From: Solanum dulcamara
Taxonomy: Eukaryota; Streptophyta; Magnoliopsida; Solanales; Solanaceae
Reading direction: 5' to 3'
NCBI RefSeq assembly: GCF_947179165.1
Contig: NC_077238.1
Location: forward strand, 44,777,793-44,841,792
Length of the DNA: 64,000 nucleotides
The position numbers were made by a program, and so were the translations under genes. Under the pieces are notes generated by a model. The model was not told where the DNA came from. It searched no databases and was given only the letters and a program-made list of their open reading frames with translations. Below, in pieces: positions 1-11,741 of this stretch (its first letter is position 1; each line of letters opens with the position of its first letter).

Positions 1-262
1 GAGAAACTTGAAGAACTTAAGAAACAGTACAAATTGGCTCAAATAAAATCAATAGAATCTGTCAATGAATTTCTCACAAGAATTGTAAAAATAATCAACT
101 AACAGTCTTTAACTCTTAACACCAATAGGAAAATTATGCAAAAAGTTAAAATTGTTATCCTTAGTATAAATTTTACACCAATACAACAAACTTTTAGGTT
201 ACAAAAGGATCATAACACCTTAAATGATGATAATTTAAAAGGTGAAATGGTGACATCTAAAA
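1..262 (+). pseudogene. Ty1/copia gag-like remnant, cut by the window edge
   Basis: Frame 1 opens EKLEELKKQYKLAQIKSIES and continues NEFLTRI, which resembles the middle of a copia-type Gag (UBN2 family: a basic helix, then a short run like 'ESVNEYFSRV..IVNQL'). A stop falls at codon 34, and the frame then stays weakly Gag-like to about base 260. In intact elements this protein forms the virus-like particle. No copia RT, integrase or LTR lies next to it, so it is a fragment. The similarity is short and was judged by eye, so an unrelated lysine-rich reading frame is possible. Confidence 0.33.
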
Positions 263-1427
263 TGTCCATTAATCAACAGATAATTGAAATCCGAGGTGTT
301 GCAAGCATAGATTGATCAACGCAAAAATGATATATCAAATCTGGAGGAAATAAATCAAGAAAAACAGAATTTAAAATAGTGGAGTATTGAAGTGAAAGTA
401 AAAATATTTTTATTGTGATGTAAATATTTTTAATTTCAAAGTGAGCTCTAATAATGTCCAAATTGATTTGACAATAATTATTAGATGGTTGAAATAGATA
501 GATCGATTGCAAGTGATACTTGTGAGAAAAAAGTCGGTATTTCATAAAAAGAAATTATTTAAAAGGTCAAGAAGCACCTAGTAATAAAAAAAAGTAAGAG
601 GATTCTTCATGAGAATATTTCTAATGATCATTAACCGTCTCCCTAATCGACTACCAACAGTGTTTTTTTTCTAAAAAAAAATAATGTTGAAATCTGGCGG
701 ACTGGACCGGGATCGGTATAGATCTGGTCGGGTCCAATCGAGACTAGCCCTATTTCCTCCGATCCCACCTTAGATCAAGTCGACATTCCGGACCACTTGA
801 TAGACTTGAAGATATTTGACTTTTTGCAAGTTATAATGTGATTTATGACAAAGTCATATTTGAAGATCTTGGTTTAAGGAAAGTTATGTTGAAATTAAAT
901 CAAAATTAGTAATTCAAATTTTTTTTAAATGTTATATTTTCTAGTTTATTTAATTTGTAACTAGTTAAATTTTATTTTCAAGATGTGCAAAAATAAATTT
1001 TATTTTGTAGCACAATAAATAAGGAGATCCATATATTTTTTTTATTACATTGAGAAGTAGCGCAAATATAATGAAATTTATGAAATTAAGGTTACTAATT
1101 GAAGCTTCTTACCATTTTTTTCTTTTTCTTGTTTAACAATTTTTTTTTCTATATAGTCGTGTCTGATATTTCTCTTATACTTAAATTATTCCTTTGCGTA
1201 TTTCTATTTTCAGAAGTAAAAAACTCTTAGGCAAGCACTAAAAAAAGTTAAATTTACAATTTCTACGAAACAGTTATAAATCTTTTGAGATAACTTCTAC
1301 CCATATGATTTTAGGTGTATGTGATCCTTGTAATTCTGCAGCTTTAATCATCATATAATTGCACATGTGCATTGTTTCATGTAGAGGTCTAAGCATGGTC
1401 AGCACTTAATATTTTTAAGTGACGATC
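263..1427. other. AT-rich intergenic DNA without a recognised gene
   Basis: I see no credible coding region on either strand; reading frames are short and dominated by A/T-rich codons. A small GC-richer patch lies at about 690-790, unlike its surroundings, but has no recognisable motif. Several poly-T and poly-A runs occur. Confidence 0.5.
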
Positions 1428-1619
1428 TTTTTTTTGGTAAATCTATTTTATTACCATATTTTTTAATGTGTATATCTTTGAAACTCAGGACATAGACATA
1501 ATCCCAATCTCAAAGCTCATCACCGTTGTATCTAATCCTGTTATACTATCAAATTATTAAGAATAAAAATTTAAACTATTCATATATCCTACTGGAAATC
1601 ATATTGCCTCTACAATGAG

Positions 1620-2075
1620 TTTCCTGGATGATTTGCCAAATGATCACTTTTGTACTTCTCCCTTAATGCTGAAAAATTCTGTAGTTTCTTTCTTGCCAAA
1701 TGAGGTACATTGTTGTTGCTAGTGTCATTCTATACACTTCAATATGTATTGCTTTCCTGGTTGCATGAGTTATGGCCCAGTTCACCTCTTTATTTCACTC
1801 TTTGCTACTTCTTGTGATGGATAACCATTTCAATCGTTTCTGTCAGATCACATTGGTCACAGTACAAGTGAAGAACAAATGTTGATGAGTTTCAAGCTCT
1901 ATGTTACACAATGAGCATACTGAGTCAGTTTGTATCCCCCCATTTGTCCAGTCTGTCATTAGTTTATAATCTCCTTTGTATAGTCAGGTACAAGATAAAT
2001 ATCCATTTAGAATTTTCATGATTATTGCATATCATCTCCTCTATGGGACCTTAGTGTAATCTCCTATAAGCTTCC
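1620..2075 (-). pseudogene. LINE ORF2 C-terminal zinc-binding region (zf-RVT) and tail
   Basis: The minus strand reads CSLCNIELETHQHLFFTC (about 1917-1855), the C-x2-C...H...C cluster of the zf-RVT domain, preceded by TDWTNGG. After a frame break it continues ATRKAIHIEVYRMTLATTMY and LIWQERNYRIF, the usual C-terminal end of plant L1 ORF2. Two stops interrupt it. The 3' UTR then runs to the A-tail at 1428-1435. Confidence 0.78.
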
Positions 2076-2249
2076 CATACATATCTTTAATGCTGAAAGT
2101 TGTTGCCTCCAAGATCTTTATCACTTGTAGGCCTGCTCTAGCTAACCATTGCCCTTCTTGAAGGATTTTCCTCATAATTCAAGAGGCTTGTTTGACTGAT
2201 ACCTCCCTTGGTGTTCTTTCCTTCAGGTAATAAGTACAGACTCAAACAA

Positions 2250-4244
2250 TCCATATATTATTTTTTTTCTTTGATAAATTCCACAAGTATTTGAGTATAG
2301 CGGCCTTGTTCCACACATGCACATCTCTTATATTGAGGCCTCCTGCTATCTTTGGGCAACATATTGTATCCCTTGCTATAAGAGCTTTTCCTTTAGTCTG
2401 AGCATCACCAGTCCATAAGAATCTTTTACATAGTACTTTCACATGCTATAGCACTTTCTTTGGTAGGAGAAACATTTGTGACCAGAAGGCTTGAATATAG
2501 GTTAGGACACTTTGTACCAACTGAAGTCTCCCTGCATATGATAAGAACTTCACCAAGCATGTATTTATTCTTCCCAACATCTTGTCTAGAAGTAGCTGAC
2601 ATTGGCTTACTGTCAGCTTTTTGGAGCTTAAAGGAACTCCAAGGTACTTGAATGGTAGAGATCCTTTTGTGAAGCCTGTTTGCTGCAAGATCAGATGTTG
2701 AGTTATTTCTGTCATTCCTCCAAAATACACACCACTCTTGGATTGATTAGATATGAGACCTGAACTCTACGAATATTTTGAAAGTTGTCATACAGCAGGA
2801 TAGTGGATAGAATGTCACCTCTGCTAAACAGGAGAAGATCATCAACAAAACTTAGCTGTATGATTTATTGTTTTTGGTACCTGGAATAAAATTTCAACTC
2901 TCTGTTGGACCTTAGTGTTTTTAGTAACCTTGTAAAATACTTCATAGCCAAGAAAAAAATAGGGAGATAGTGGATTCCCTTGTCTCACACCTCTTTTTGG
3001 GCTGGGGCTTTCATTAATTATAATAAAATAGGAGACTGTCTTGACACATCTCGTGATCCATGTTACAAATATAGTAGGCATATGTAGTACATTTAGTACT
3101 TCCTCAAGAAAGTGTCACTCCAATAAGTCATAGGCCTTTTGCATATCAATTTTTAACATATGTATAGGTGATATTCATTTTCTCCCATAGCCTTTGACTA
3201 ATTCATGACTGAGTATTACATTGTCATTTATCATTCTACCAGGTACAAACGCGGTCTGATTAGGATCTACAAGATAGTCCATTACATTTTGTAGTCTATA
3301 TGTAAGCATTTTAGAGATTATCTTTTAAATGGTAGTACAACAAGAAGTAGGCCTATACCCTCTAATGGAATTAGGGTGTTGTACTTTTGAGATAAGAATA
3401 ACAGAAGTCCTATTGATAGGGGATACATCTCATTTATGTGAAATAATTATAAGACAACAGTAGTTACCTTTTCACCTATGATTGGCTAAGCTTCTTTGAA
3501 GAAGTATGAGTTGAAACCATCTCCTCCTGGTGCTTTGTTATCATCAATTCCTTTAAGTACTATCAGAACAACATCATTGTTAAATGGTTTGATTAGTGAC
3601 AACTGTTGAGTTCTTGTGAGCAGTGGACCATCTCTAAGGACTGTTAGTTGACTGCCTGACATATGAGAGCTTGATTATCCTAGGAGATTTTGATAGAAGC
3701 CCATAACTTCTCTGATTATTGTATCTGGATCCTTAATGATTGTACCATCTTCTTTGGTGACCATAGTGATTTGATTCTGGGATTTTCTGCTCTTCGTACT
3801 GGCAAAGAAGTATGATGTAGTTGAATCACCTAATTTGAGCCATTGTATTCTAGATTTTTATTTTTAAATAATTATCTCTTCAATCAAACTCCATTTAACC
3901 AATTGTGCCCTTATCTCCTATTCTGCCTCCATTTAACCAACTGTCCTCATTTGACTTTGCTTGGTTTCAAGGTCTCTCCTAAGTTGTTAGACCTTATTTG
4001 AACTTCCCTACATATTCCTTCTAGTTTAGCTTATGTATTTCTCTCCTCACATACTTTATGTTGTGCCACATCCCTTTCATTCCTCCACCTTGTATCTGCC
4101 AATTGCTTTGTATCTTGTTCTTGAATTCAGGATGCTAAACTAAGCAGTTATAAAATCTAATGGTTTCTTCTTGATATCCCTTTGATTCTCCACAACTATG
4201 CTCAGGGGAGATTAATCTAAGAAGAGAGTATCCATCACCATCGC
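2250..4244 (-). pseudogene. LINE ORF2 reverse transcriptase domain, frameshifted
   Basis: The minus strand holds the RT motif GVRQGNPLSPYFF (within 3081-2842). The active site FVDD follows at 2849-2838, reached only after a one-base frameshift, because the upstream frame stops at the preceding TGA. Downstream come KYLGVPLSSKKLT and LSYAGRLQLVQSVL (2730-2446), then FLWTG and KIAGGLNIRDVHVWNKA (2442-2242), all standard plant LINE blocks. The N-terminal RT part (about 4244-3100) is badly broken but in place. RT copies the element's RNA at the nicked target. Confidence 0.85.
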
Positions 4245-4885
4245 TTACAATGGTGGCATTTGAACTACCCAATCAACATTAACTAGTGCCCTATTAATCC
4301 TGCTATAAATGTGGCCATTTTTCCATGTAAATTGCCTCCCAACTGTAGGTATTTCAGATAGGTTACACTCATTCATATATTCTCTAAAATACTTTGTTTG
4401 TACCCTTTGTACTTGACTACCAATAGGCCTATCTTCTCGGGTCAAAATAGTGCTAAAATCTCCTATAATAAGCCATGGTTCTGTGATGTAATTGTTTAAT
4501 AATTGTAATGCTTTCCATAGTGAGGTTCTAGTAGCTATGGTTTGCAGCCTATACACTGCAGTGAATTTGAATTGATTATAACTATGATGTATATTAACTA
4601 AGCCAGGAATATGATGTGCAGATGATTCCACACAAGTGAATTTTACTATAACTTGATCCCAAATCACCCAAATTCTGCCTCTTACATTACTTGTAACATT
4701 TTTACATCATTCCCATCCTGAAATTATTTTATTTATAATATTTATAGATTTATCATCTCTAACTCTATGCTGACAAATAGCTATAATATTCACTTTATTC
4801 TTCCTGATGAACAACCTCAGCTCCTTATGTTTCACCTCTTGGTTGAACCCTCTTACATTCAATGTTACTAATATAGTTTAATGAG
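4245..4885 (-). pseudogene. LINE ORF2 endonuclease domain (exo/endo/phosphatase fold)
   Basis: The domain opens near 4885 with LNVRGFNQEVKHKELRLFIR and KVNIIAICQHRV, the N-terminal 'WNVRG...' block of plant LINE endonucleases; the usual catalytic 'ETK' is read here as QHR. A 140-codon open frame (4667-4245) carries EPWLIIGDFSTIL (normally GDFN, so the asparagine is replaced), GRQFTWKNGHIYSRINRALV and a final DW. In an active element this domain nicks the target DNA to prime reverse transcription. The altered motif residues and frame breaks argue that it is inactive. Confidence 0.8.
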
Positions 4886-5099
4886 GGGGTTCAGGTGATG
4901 CCTCAGTGTAACTTTTCTCTGCTCCTCCACTGTGTTGGCCAATGTTGTGTGTACTTCTAGTTTGAAATACATCAGTGTTAGGCCTAGTAATTTGATCTTG
5001 CATTACCTCTTGCCTGGGGATCTATGCCACAACGTTTTCCATTCCCTCAAATCTTGAGTTATACTACTCTTTATGTGTTCCTTCCCTTCATCTAGGACT

Positions 5100-6224
5100 G
5101 CTGTTTGTGGAGATTTATCTTTTCTATGATATCTCTCTTCTTATACTGCAGGTCTTCATTCCTTCATTTGTCCCTGACCTTGTCCTTTCTTTAATGGTGG
5201 TACAACTGGCTTGTCTACACAAGAATGTCTCACTTGTAGGCATTTTTTATACCAAATTCGTTCTTCAGAAAACTCTCCCCTTAGAATCCTGAATCATAAT
5301 CATCTTGGGTAGAGTTCTTGCCATATCCATTTCAACAAGTATTTTAGCAAAGGAGATTATACTCATTTGTGTTATACATTCATCTACATACAATGGTTGG
5401 CCGAAACTACTACCAATTTTTCTTAGAATAACAGAGTTCCAACAATTGAGAGGTAAGTTTTCCAGTTTGATCCACAAAGGTATTGTTATTAAGATTTCCT
5501 CCCTGAAATTAAACTTTGGAACCCATGGGTTCATAATAATGTGTCTTCTCAATAAGTAATGAGGTCCAGATCACAATACCCTATCTCGTTTTTCTCATTA
5601 ACAAATCTCACTATAAAATATCTGTCAGTATGATACAAAAGCACTACTTTGATAGAGAACAAGCCTTAGCTTAGTATAAACCTTTCCATAGCTCAAATTG
5701 ATTGTGTTGTACCTACCACATATACTACCACTAAGGGTTTCCATTTCATATCATCCTCAGCTATATCCTCTTGTAGAATTTTCACTATTTTCTCCCCCTC
5801 AATAATTATTGGAGCTATATAGGTTAAATTCATACCTCTAGCAGCCATTACATTGGGTTGCAAACAAATTTGTCCAAGGTTTCTTAGGTGTTAGGTAAGG
5901 AAGGTTTCTCTTCATTTGGGAATTCCCTGCAGATCTGTCTATAGTTACTATTCCATTGGCCTCATGTGTGATATATTAAGTGTTGCCTCCAACTCCTATA
6001 TACTTCGATAGTTTCAGCCATTGTTCACTCCTACTCATCTTTCCCTTGTCTATTACTGAGGTCACCTCCAAAAATTTTGCAATCCCCTCAGGTGTAGTTA
6101 ATATCAGCTCATATGTCTGCTTAACTGACTGCATTGTCCTACTAGTTGAACTAGTAATAAGTCCATGGAGTATTTCCTTTTCGTGATGCTTCTGTATTGC
6201 TTTGCGTGTCCGTCCTCTCCCCAT
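5100..6224 (-). pseudogene. LINE ORF1 (DUF4283 / RNA-binding protein), broken
   Basis: The start at 6224 gives MGRGRTRKAIQKHHEKEI, a basic N-terminus. The DUF4283 core lies at 5552-5265 and contains IPLWIKLENLPLNCW and later FGQPLYVDECI and KILVEMDMA, the hallmarks of plant LINE and Gag-like RNA-binding proteins. Directly after it, in another frame (about 5240-5176), is a CCHC-like stretch, KKCLQVRHSCVDK, whose first cysteine is lost. Intact ORF1 coats the LINE RNA in a ribonucleoprotein. Stops and at least one frameshift separate the N-terminus from the DUF4283 core, so no full protein can be made. Confidence 0.75.
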
Positions 6225-6232
6225 TTCTGGCT

Positions 6233-6328
6233 AGGTGCAAGTTAGTGCACACTAACATGCACTAGGGCTCAGAGATATAGAGTTCTTTTTCCTTTGATAA
6301 AAATGTAACTGCAAGGTGCAAGTTAGTG
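6233..6328 (+). repeat. 15-bp direct repeat at the LINE 5' end
   Basis: The 15-mer AGGTGCAAGTTAGTG occurs at 6233-6247 and again at 6314-6328, 81 bases apart, right upstream of the LINE ORF1 start (minus strand). The first copy runs into a near-palindrome (GTGCACACTAACATGCAC). It could be a repeat unit of the LINE 5' promoter region or flanking DNA duplicated at insertion; neither is shown. Confidence 0.6.
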
Positions 6329-6633
6329 ACAGTCTTGTTCTAACTATTCTTCTTTAATGTTGTTTGCACTTGATATACCGAAATTTCAAGATACTTTTGA
6401 TGTTTAAAACATAGAAACTTTATGCGTTCTTAGGTATATTTATATAGATGTTATATATTTTGTGTGTTTGTATAGAAAAACAATCTCAGAAACAAAAGAG
6501 TGGAATTCAATGAGAATTAGCCAAGTAACCCTTGGACAACCCTTAGTACGGATCGTGGTCTCACTTTTTGAGTTGGACTAAGGGTTGTGGTAAATATGAA
6601 AGGGTCAATGTATTTGAGATCAGATAGTACGAG
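6329..6633. other. Spacer between the LINE and the C element
   Basis: No gene is visible. The last 45 bases (about 6590-6633) resemble the sequence just upstream of the 3' LTR of the C element (27058-27087): both have an AAGG(G)TC(G)AATG block and end GATAG or GATAGTACGAG before TGTAATG. It may therefore be a scrap of another C element's 3' internal end rather than a plain target site. Confidence 0.4.
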
Positions 6634-8806
6634 TGTAATGTCATAATTCCTAAAAATTACTTTTTCATGTGAAAAGACTATTTTGTCCTTATTTTTAGCA
6701 TTTTCATGCTTTGTTTGTGTTGTGGGAATGGTTGGTGTGGTTTATCTTATGATTGGGTGAGATTTTGGTGAATGTTAGTCTTGAAGTGAAATTTAAATGA
6801 GATGGTTGAGTTTGGTCACCATATCAAAATGTGAGTATCGAAGTAAATTTCGTCAGTTCCATTGCATTCGAAACATCGACTTTGGTCTAGTAGGGTGGTT
6901 TTTTGAACTCTGAGACCTTGGAATGCATTTTGAGAATTTAGGCTAAAAATTTAGTGTTAGGCTTAAAAGGGGTCCGATAGGGCATTTTTAGTCATAACGA
7001 TCTTTTTGTGGAAATTTAATCATTTTGTTGAGTTTAAAATATCGAATTTAGTGAGGTAGTATATCCAAATTATTTTTATCAGACCCCAAATAATTTCTGA
7101 AGGTCCAATCAGAGGAATTTTTTAGAGTTGGTATTTCTACAGTTTTTGATTTCTGGTGCAGATTACTTTACTCATTGTGATCGCAATGAAGGACATGCGA
7201 TCACAATGAGTCCCTCTTTTCGTGCTTCGTGATTGTGACACTTGTCATGCAATCACTGTGAGTTCCTTCTGTGTTTTTCGTGTTTGCGTTGATCTCCCTG
7301 CGATCGTGATGTGTGTTCCTCCTGTGCTCCATGATCACAAGAGTTAGTAGCTCACGATCGTGATGCACAAATCAGGCATGAACAGTGCCCAAGTTGGGAA
7401 TTCTTTCCATTTTCTCTTTTCCACCATTGTTAATCACCTGGAGCTTGGGGAGGGAGATTATTGAAAGATTATATCGAAGTAATTTATTGGGGTATGTTCA
7501 TTTATCATTCCTAAACCATTTTCTAATGATTTCATCTTCCAAAATATTTTAAAAATCAAGATTTCAATGTGTGTTTTGGGTTTTTCCCCTAAGTTGGAAA
7601 ATTAGTAGTTTTATGATTTCTAATCTATTTCTTGCTTGATTTTAATGGAATTTTCAACCACGAACTCCTCTTGATGTGTAGAATCTGAATTTACAACAAA
7701 ATTCTAGTTTTACCTTCTTTGTTTTCAAGGTGGTTTTTGGATGATTTTGACCTCGGTTCTACAACCTTGCAATTTGGGTATCCTTGAACTCATTTTGATG
7801 AAATCTTTCCATTACTAATAGTTGGGGACCGTTACGGAGTTGGTTGTTGAGAGTAAAGATCTAGTTAGAGTATTCAAGTGAAGTTTCGACCTTTGAGGTA
7901 GGATTGACTATCCTTCTTTGAGACTAGAATTGGATAATTGATTGTTCTAGTTCTATAAGCTTTGGGATGGGATTGTAGTGTGAGCTGGGAGTGTTGTTTA
8001 TATTGTGATTCTCGTGTGGGGGCTTGATTATATTGTATTGCCCGCGTGAGGGCTTATTTGTGAGGTTTAGCCCGTGTGAGGGCCTTATTTGTTATTCTTT
8101 TAGTTTGTGAGCATGTGATTCATGGTTTGTATATGAGAGAGGCTTGTAACACCATTTGACTTGTAATTTCCGTGTGAGGGGTTGAGTTGGAGTTTTGATC
8201 ACACTTGAGTAAATGAAAAGCTTTCTTAAAGGAATATTATTTTGATGTATTCCTTCCGACTACTATCGATTGAGGGTGTATATCATATTTAGGTAGAGTT
8301 TTGAGAATTTTGAACCATTTTGTATATGTTGAGTTGCTTGTTGCCTCCTTGATATGTATTTTGATTCATTCATCCTCATTCATCATATCATGGATCTTGG
8401 GAGGGTTAAAAATGTGGAAATTATTTTTAAGAAAAAAAACAAGACATATTTTTATATCCTTGACCACGAGCTAGGTGGAAATTTTATGAGATATAGAGAT
8501 TGTGATTTGGTATATGGACTACGAATCCCCCATGAGTCCTTGTCTAGAAACCTTACCTCAACAAGCTGTATATGATAGGTTGTGTGACAACCTTGATTCT
8601 ACTGTACCACCACATCATTTAATCATTTTATTATATTGCATTAATAGTTGAGTTATTTGACTTGTTTGATGATGAATGATTTTGTTAACCTTATATGTTT
8701 AGTTTGCTCGCACCGTTTATTATAAATAGGTGGCATCAATTCTAGAGTAAGACTTTCATAATATGATTGATTTCTTATACTCAGTCGGTCAAACCTACTG
8801 AATATA
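6634..8806 (+). repeat. C element 5' LTR, first part
   Basis: It starts TGTAATGTC and is colinear with 27088 onward in the 3' LTR (shared blocks include TTTTTCATGTGAAAAGACTA and GAGATTTTGGTGAAT). Between about 7165 and 7370 it carries a cluster of short near-palindromes built on GATCGTGATG / CACGATCG. It stops at 8806 where B1 is inserted; the remaining 400 bases lie at 14057-14456. Confidence 0.85.
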
Positions 8807-10145
8807 TGTAACACTCCGTACTATTCTAGCCTGGATCAAGTTTGAGAACCAATAGAAAAAATAAGTTAAAAGAAAGAAAGTAGATTGCCCAGTGCCCACA
8901 AGTAGAACCTACGATCCGTAGGAGTATCTACGAGTTGTAGGTGGCCATTTGTAGATCACCCCAACACTTAGAGAAAATCTGAGTTTCTTCAACTCACCCT
9001 ACGAGTGGTTTCTATGGCCCGTAGGAGTTCCTACGAGCTGTGGATGAGGCTCGTAGGTGTAGCTTAGAGACCCCAACCTTTTTGGGTAGGACGATGAGTT
9101 GACATGACAGTCCGTCAAAGTGTCTACGACCCATAGAAGGGATCTATAGAATCCACTAACACATTTTAGTAGCTCAGCAAAGTATGCCTGAGTTCTACGA
9201 TGGAGTCCTACGACCAGTAAGACCTTAGATGATCTATAGGAAATGGTCCGTAGGGTGACTCCACCCTCTAAAAGGTCCTCAGGACATTTCCTATGAGTTA
9301 GCAAGATGACCCATCTAAGCGTCTTTGACTTGTAGGAAGGTAGTCATAGACCCATGGGAGGAATTTCCAGAAAGTCCAAATTTTGAAGTAGGTTTCTAAG
9401 ATTGTCCTCTTACGGTCCATAGAAGTTCATGTGGTCCGTAGGAAGGCACCTATAGACGACCTAGTCTATTTTAATGAGGGATATTCTGGTCAATTTCCTA
9501 CCTTTCCAAAACTTAACCCAACCCATTTTAAAACTAAAATTAGTCCCTTATAAGTATCCAAAGGGGTTTTCCCTCACAATAACACTTAGAACTTTTGAGA
9601 GCAAAAGTTTGAGAAAACAAGAGCTAGGGTTAAAGGTTTTCGAGCAAGGTCTTAAAATTTCAACTAGATAATTGTTAGTACAGGTATGTAAGGATTCCGA
9701 ACATTAGAATAAGTTTGTCCTCGTACCCTACATATTCGTACAATCAAGTTAAGATGAGTTTGATTTTCAATTCCAATAAAGTGAATTAATGATGTATCTA
9801 TTTAATTACCTTGAGTTTCAATTCCAATAAAGTGAATTCATGATGTATCTATTTAATTATCTATCAAATTCTAGTATGTATATTATATTATACTTGCTGA
9901 ATTTATTTTTGAGGTTATGGATTCATGTTTGCATTCACATGGACCCTAGTTGAGTTTTGCATTAAATATTTGTATGCATTGCTGATGTTAAAAGAATGAT
10001 TATTGTCAGTGTTAATTGAGAAAGAGTTGAGTTGAAGAAGTCCCTTGATGTCTACTTTCAAGCATGAGTATTGATAAATTTTAAGTGTCTATTTTGAGAT
10101 TAAGTTGAAAAGTTCGTGTCTATTTTAAAATGCATTATTGAGATG
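8807..10145 (+). repeat. B1 5' LTR, 3'-truncated
   Basis: It begins TGTAACACTCCGTACTATTC and aligns with the B1 3' LTR from 11742 to about 13027. It holds many near-palindromic units of the type CTACGAYCCGTAGG between 8900 and 9460. A 42-bp block at 9767-9808 is repeated at 9818-9859 with one difference. The LTR breaks off at about 10145 into RNase H coding sequence. Confidence 0.82.
9767..9859 (+). repeat. Tandem duplication (period 51) inside the B1 5' LTR
   Basis: The block starting TCAATTCCAATAAAGTGAAT is present at 9767-9808 and 9818-9859 with one difference (AATTAATG versus AATTCATG). The B1 3' LTR has a single copy at the matching place (about 12702-12744), so the duplication arose in this copy after insertion or during copying. 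Confidence 0.85.
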
Positions 10146-11735
10146 AGATTGGGTTTCTTGATATATTGTATTGCGTCCAGAGTTGGATTGAATTGTGTTT
10201 TGATGCAGAAAGGCAAAGATTTAGCTTATGCTTCCAGACATCTAAAGATACAAAAGAGGAATTATCTAACTCATGATCTAGAGTTGGTAGAGATAGTATT
10301 TGCTCTTAATATTTGGCTTTATTATATTTATGGCATGTATGTGGATATATTCATAGATCACAAGAGCTTACAATATGTATTCAGTTAGAAAGAGTTGAAC
10401 CTGAGGCAAAAGAAATGACTTAAGTTGCTCAAGGACTATGAAATGAGCATTCGCTTCCATCCAAGTAAAGTTAATATTGTTGTTGATGATCTTAGCAGGT
10501 TATCCATGGGGAGTACCACTCATGTTGAAGAAGGAAAGAAAGAGTTAGCAAATGAGGTGCATAGGCTTGCATGTTTCAGAGTTTGTCTTGTGGACTCTAA
10601 TGAGGGCGGTATTATTGTTTAGAATGGGATGAGTCCTCATTAGTTGTTAAGGTGAAACAAAATCAAGATCAAGGTCCTACTCCCTCAATTGAATGAATAT
10701 GTTCATAAACAAAAAGTGATGGGTCTTGCCAAAGGAGGAGATTGATTATTTAGATATCAAGGAAGGTTGTGTGTTCTGAGTATCGATTATCTCTAAGATA
10801 TATTAATGGAACAGGCCCATAGCTCTAGATATTAAATTCATTCGGGATCTACAAAGATGTACCATGACTTGAAAAAAGTCTATTGGTAGAATAGAATGAA
10901 GAGAGATATAACAGAGTTTGTATCGAAGTGTCCGAATTACCAACAAGTCAAAGTTGAGAATCAAAAGACTTGTGGTGTAGCCTAGAATACAGAGTTTCTA
11001 GAATGGAAGAGGGAGATGATTAACATTTATTTCATAACTGGTTTACCACGGTCTCGTAGGCAGCATGACTCTATTTGGGTGACTGTGGATAGAATGACCA
11101 AATCAACTCACTTTTTACCCATTATGACTACAAATTCAATGAGGTTATGCGAGAATATATATTCGAGAGTTAGTCATATTGCATGGAGTTCCCTTGTCCA
11201 TCATCTCAGAAAGAGATACTCAATTCATTATAAAGTTTTGGAAGTTATTCCGAAAAGGTTTGGGTTAAAAGGTGAATCTTAGTACCATTTTTCATCCTGA
11301 CACAGATAGTCAGAGCATACAATTCAAACTCTTGAGGTTATGCTGAGGGTTTGTATCTGAATTCAAAGTTAATTAGGATGACCACTTGATGCTTATTGAG
11401 TTTGCATACAATAATAACTTTTATTTGAGTATTCAACCATATGAGACTCTTTATGGGAGGAAATATAGATAACCAATTGCTTGGTTCGAAGTTGGTGAAA
11501 TTGAGTTAATAGGGCCAAACTTTGTTCCTCAGGCTATGGATAAGATAAAGATTATTCAACAAAGGTTAAAAATTGTGCGTAGTCATCAGAAATCCTATAA
11601 TGATGTTAGAAGAAGAGACTTGGAGTTTGAGGTTAATGATTGGATATATTTGAAAGTATCATCTATAAAGGGAGTTCGTGCCTTGCATAAATTCTTATCT
11701 TGGTAATCATTCGAGGATGAATGATCGGAAGGGAG
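10146..11735 (+). pseudogene. B1 pol remnant: RNase H and integrase
   Basis: RNase H-type sequence begins mid-domain (GLNCVLMQKGKDLAYASRHL, HDLELVEIVFALNIW, FIDHKSLQYVFS) at about 10150-10390, then the connection (MSIRFHPSKVNIVVDDLSRL). Integrase follows: MYHDLKKVYW, KCPNYQQVKVENQK (zinc finger end), GLPRSRRQHDSIWV and VDRMTKSTHFLP (core), and a late YLKVSSIKGV block. Several frameshifts and stops occur. The end is truncated soon after SSIKGV, skipping the chromodomain, and is followed by the polypurine-like GAAGGGAGAAATA before the 3' LTR. The protein would have degraded the RNA template and joined cDNA to the chromosome. Confidence 0.82.
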
Positions 11736-11741
11736 AAATAT

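Larger units (their letters stand above)
1428..6260 (-). mobile_element. L1-type LINE (non-LTR retrotransposon), nearly full length but decayed
   Basis: Read on the minus strand, the order is that of a plant L1: ORF1 with a DUF4283 domain and degenerate zinc knuckle (6224 to about 5100), AP-like endonuclease (4885-4245), reverse transcriptase (about 4244-2250), the zf-RVT C-terminal zinc cluster (about 1855-1920) and a short tail. It ends in a run of eight T on the plus strand at 1428-1435, which is an A tail on the element's own strand. About 4.8 kb is a usual length for this class. Many frameshifts and stops break both ORFs. The 5' end is set only roughly and I could not confirm a target-site duplication. 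Confidence 0.85.

Noticed and set aside
690..790. GC-rich patch that could be a promoter or CpG island
   Set aside because: It is only about 100 bases, no gene starts beside it, and no core promoter motif is clear.
8900..9460. Regularly spaced short repeats that might suggest a CRISPR-like array
   Set aside because: Units are short (10-14 bp), imperfect and near-palindromic, spacing is variable, and the same array recurs in every copy of one LTR family. The window is plant nuclear DNA.
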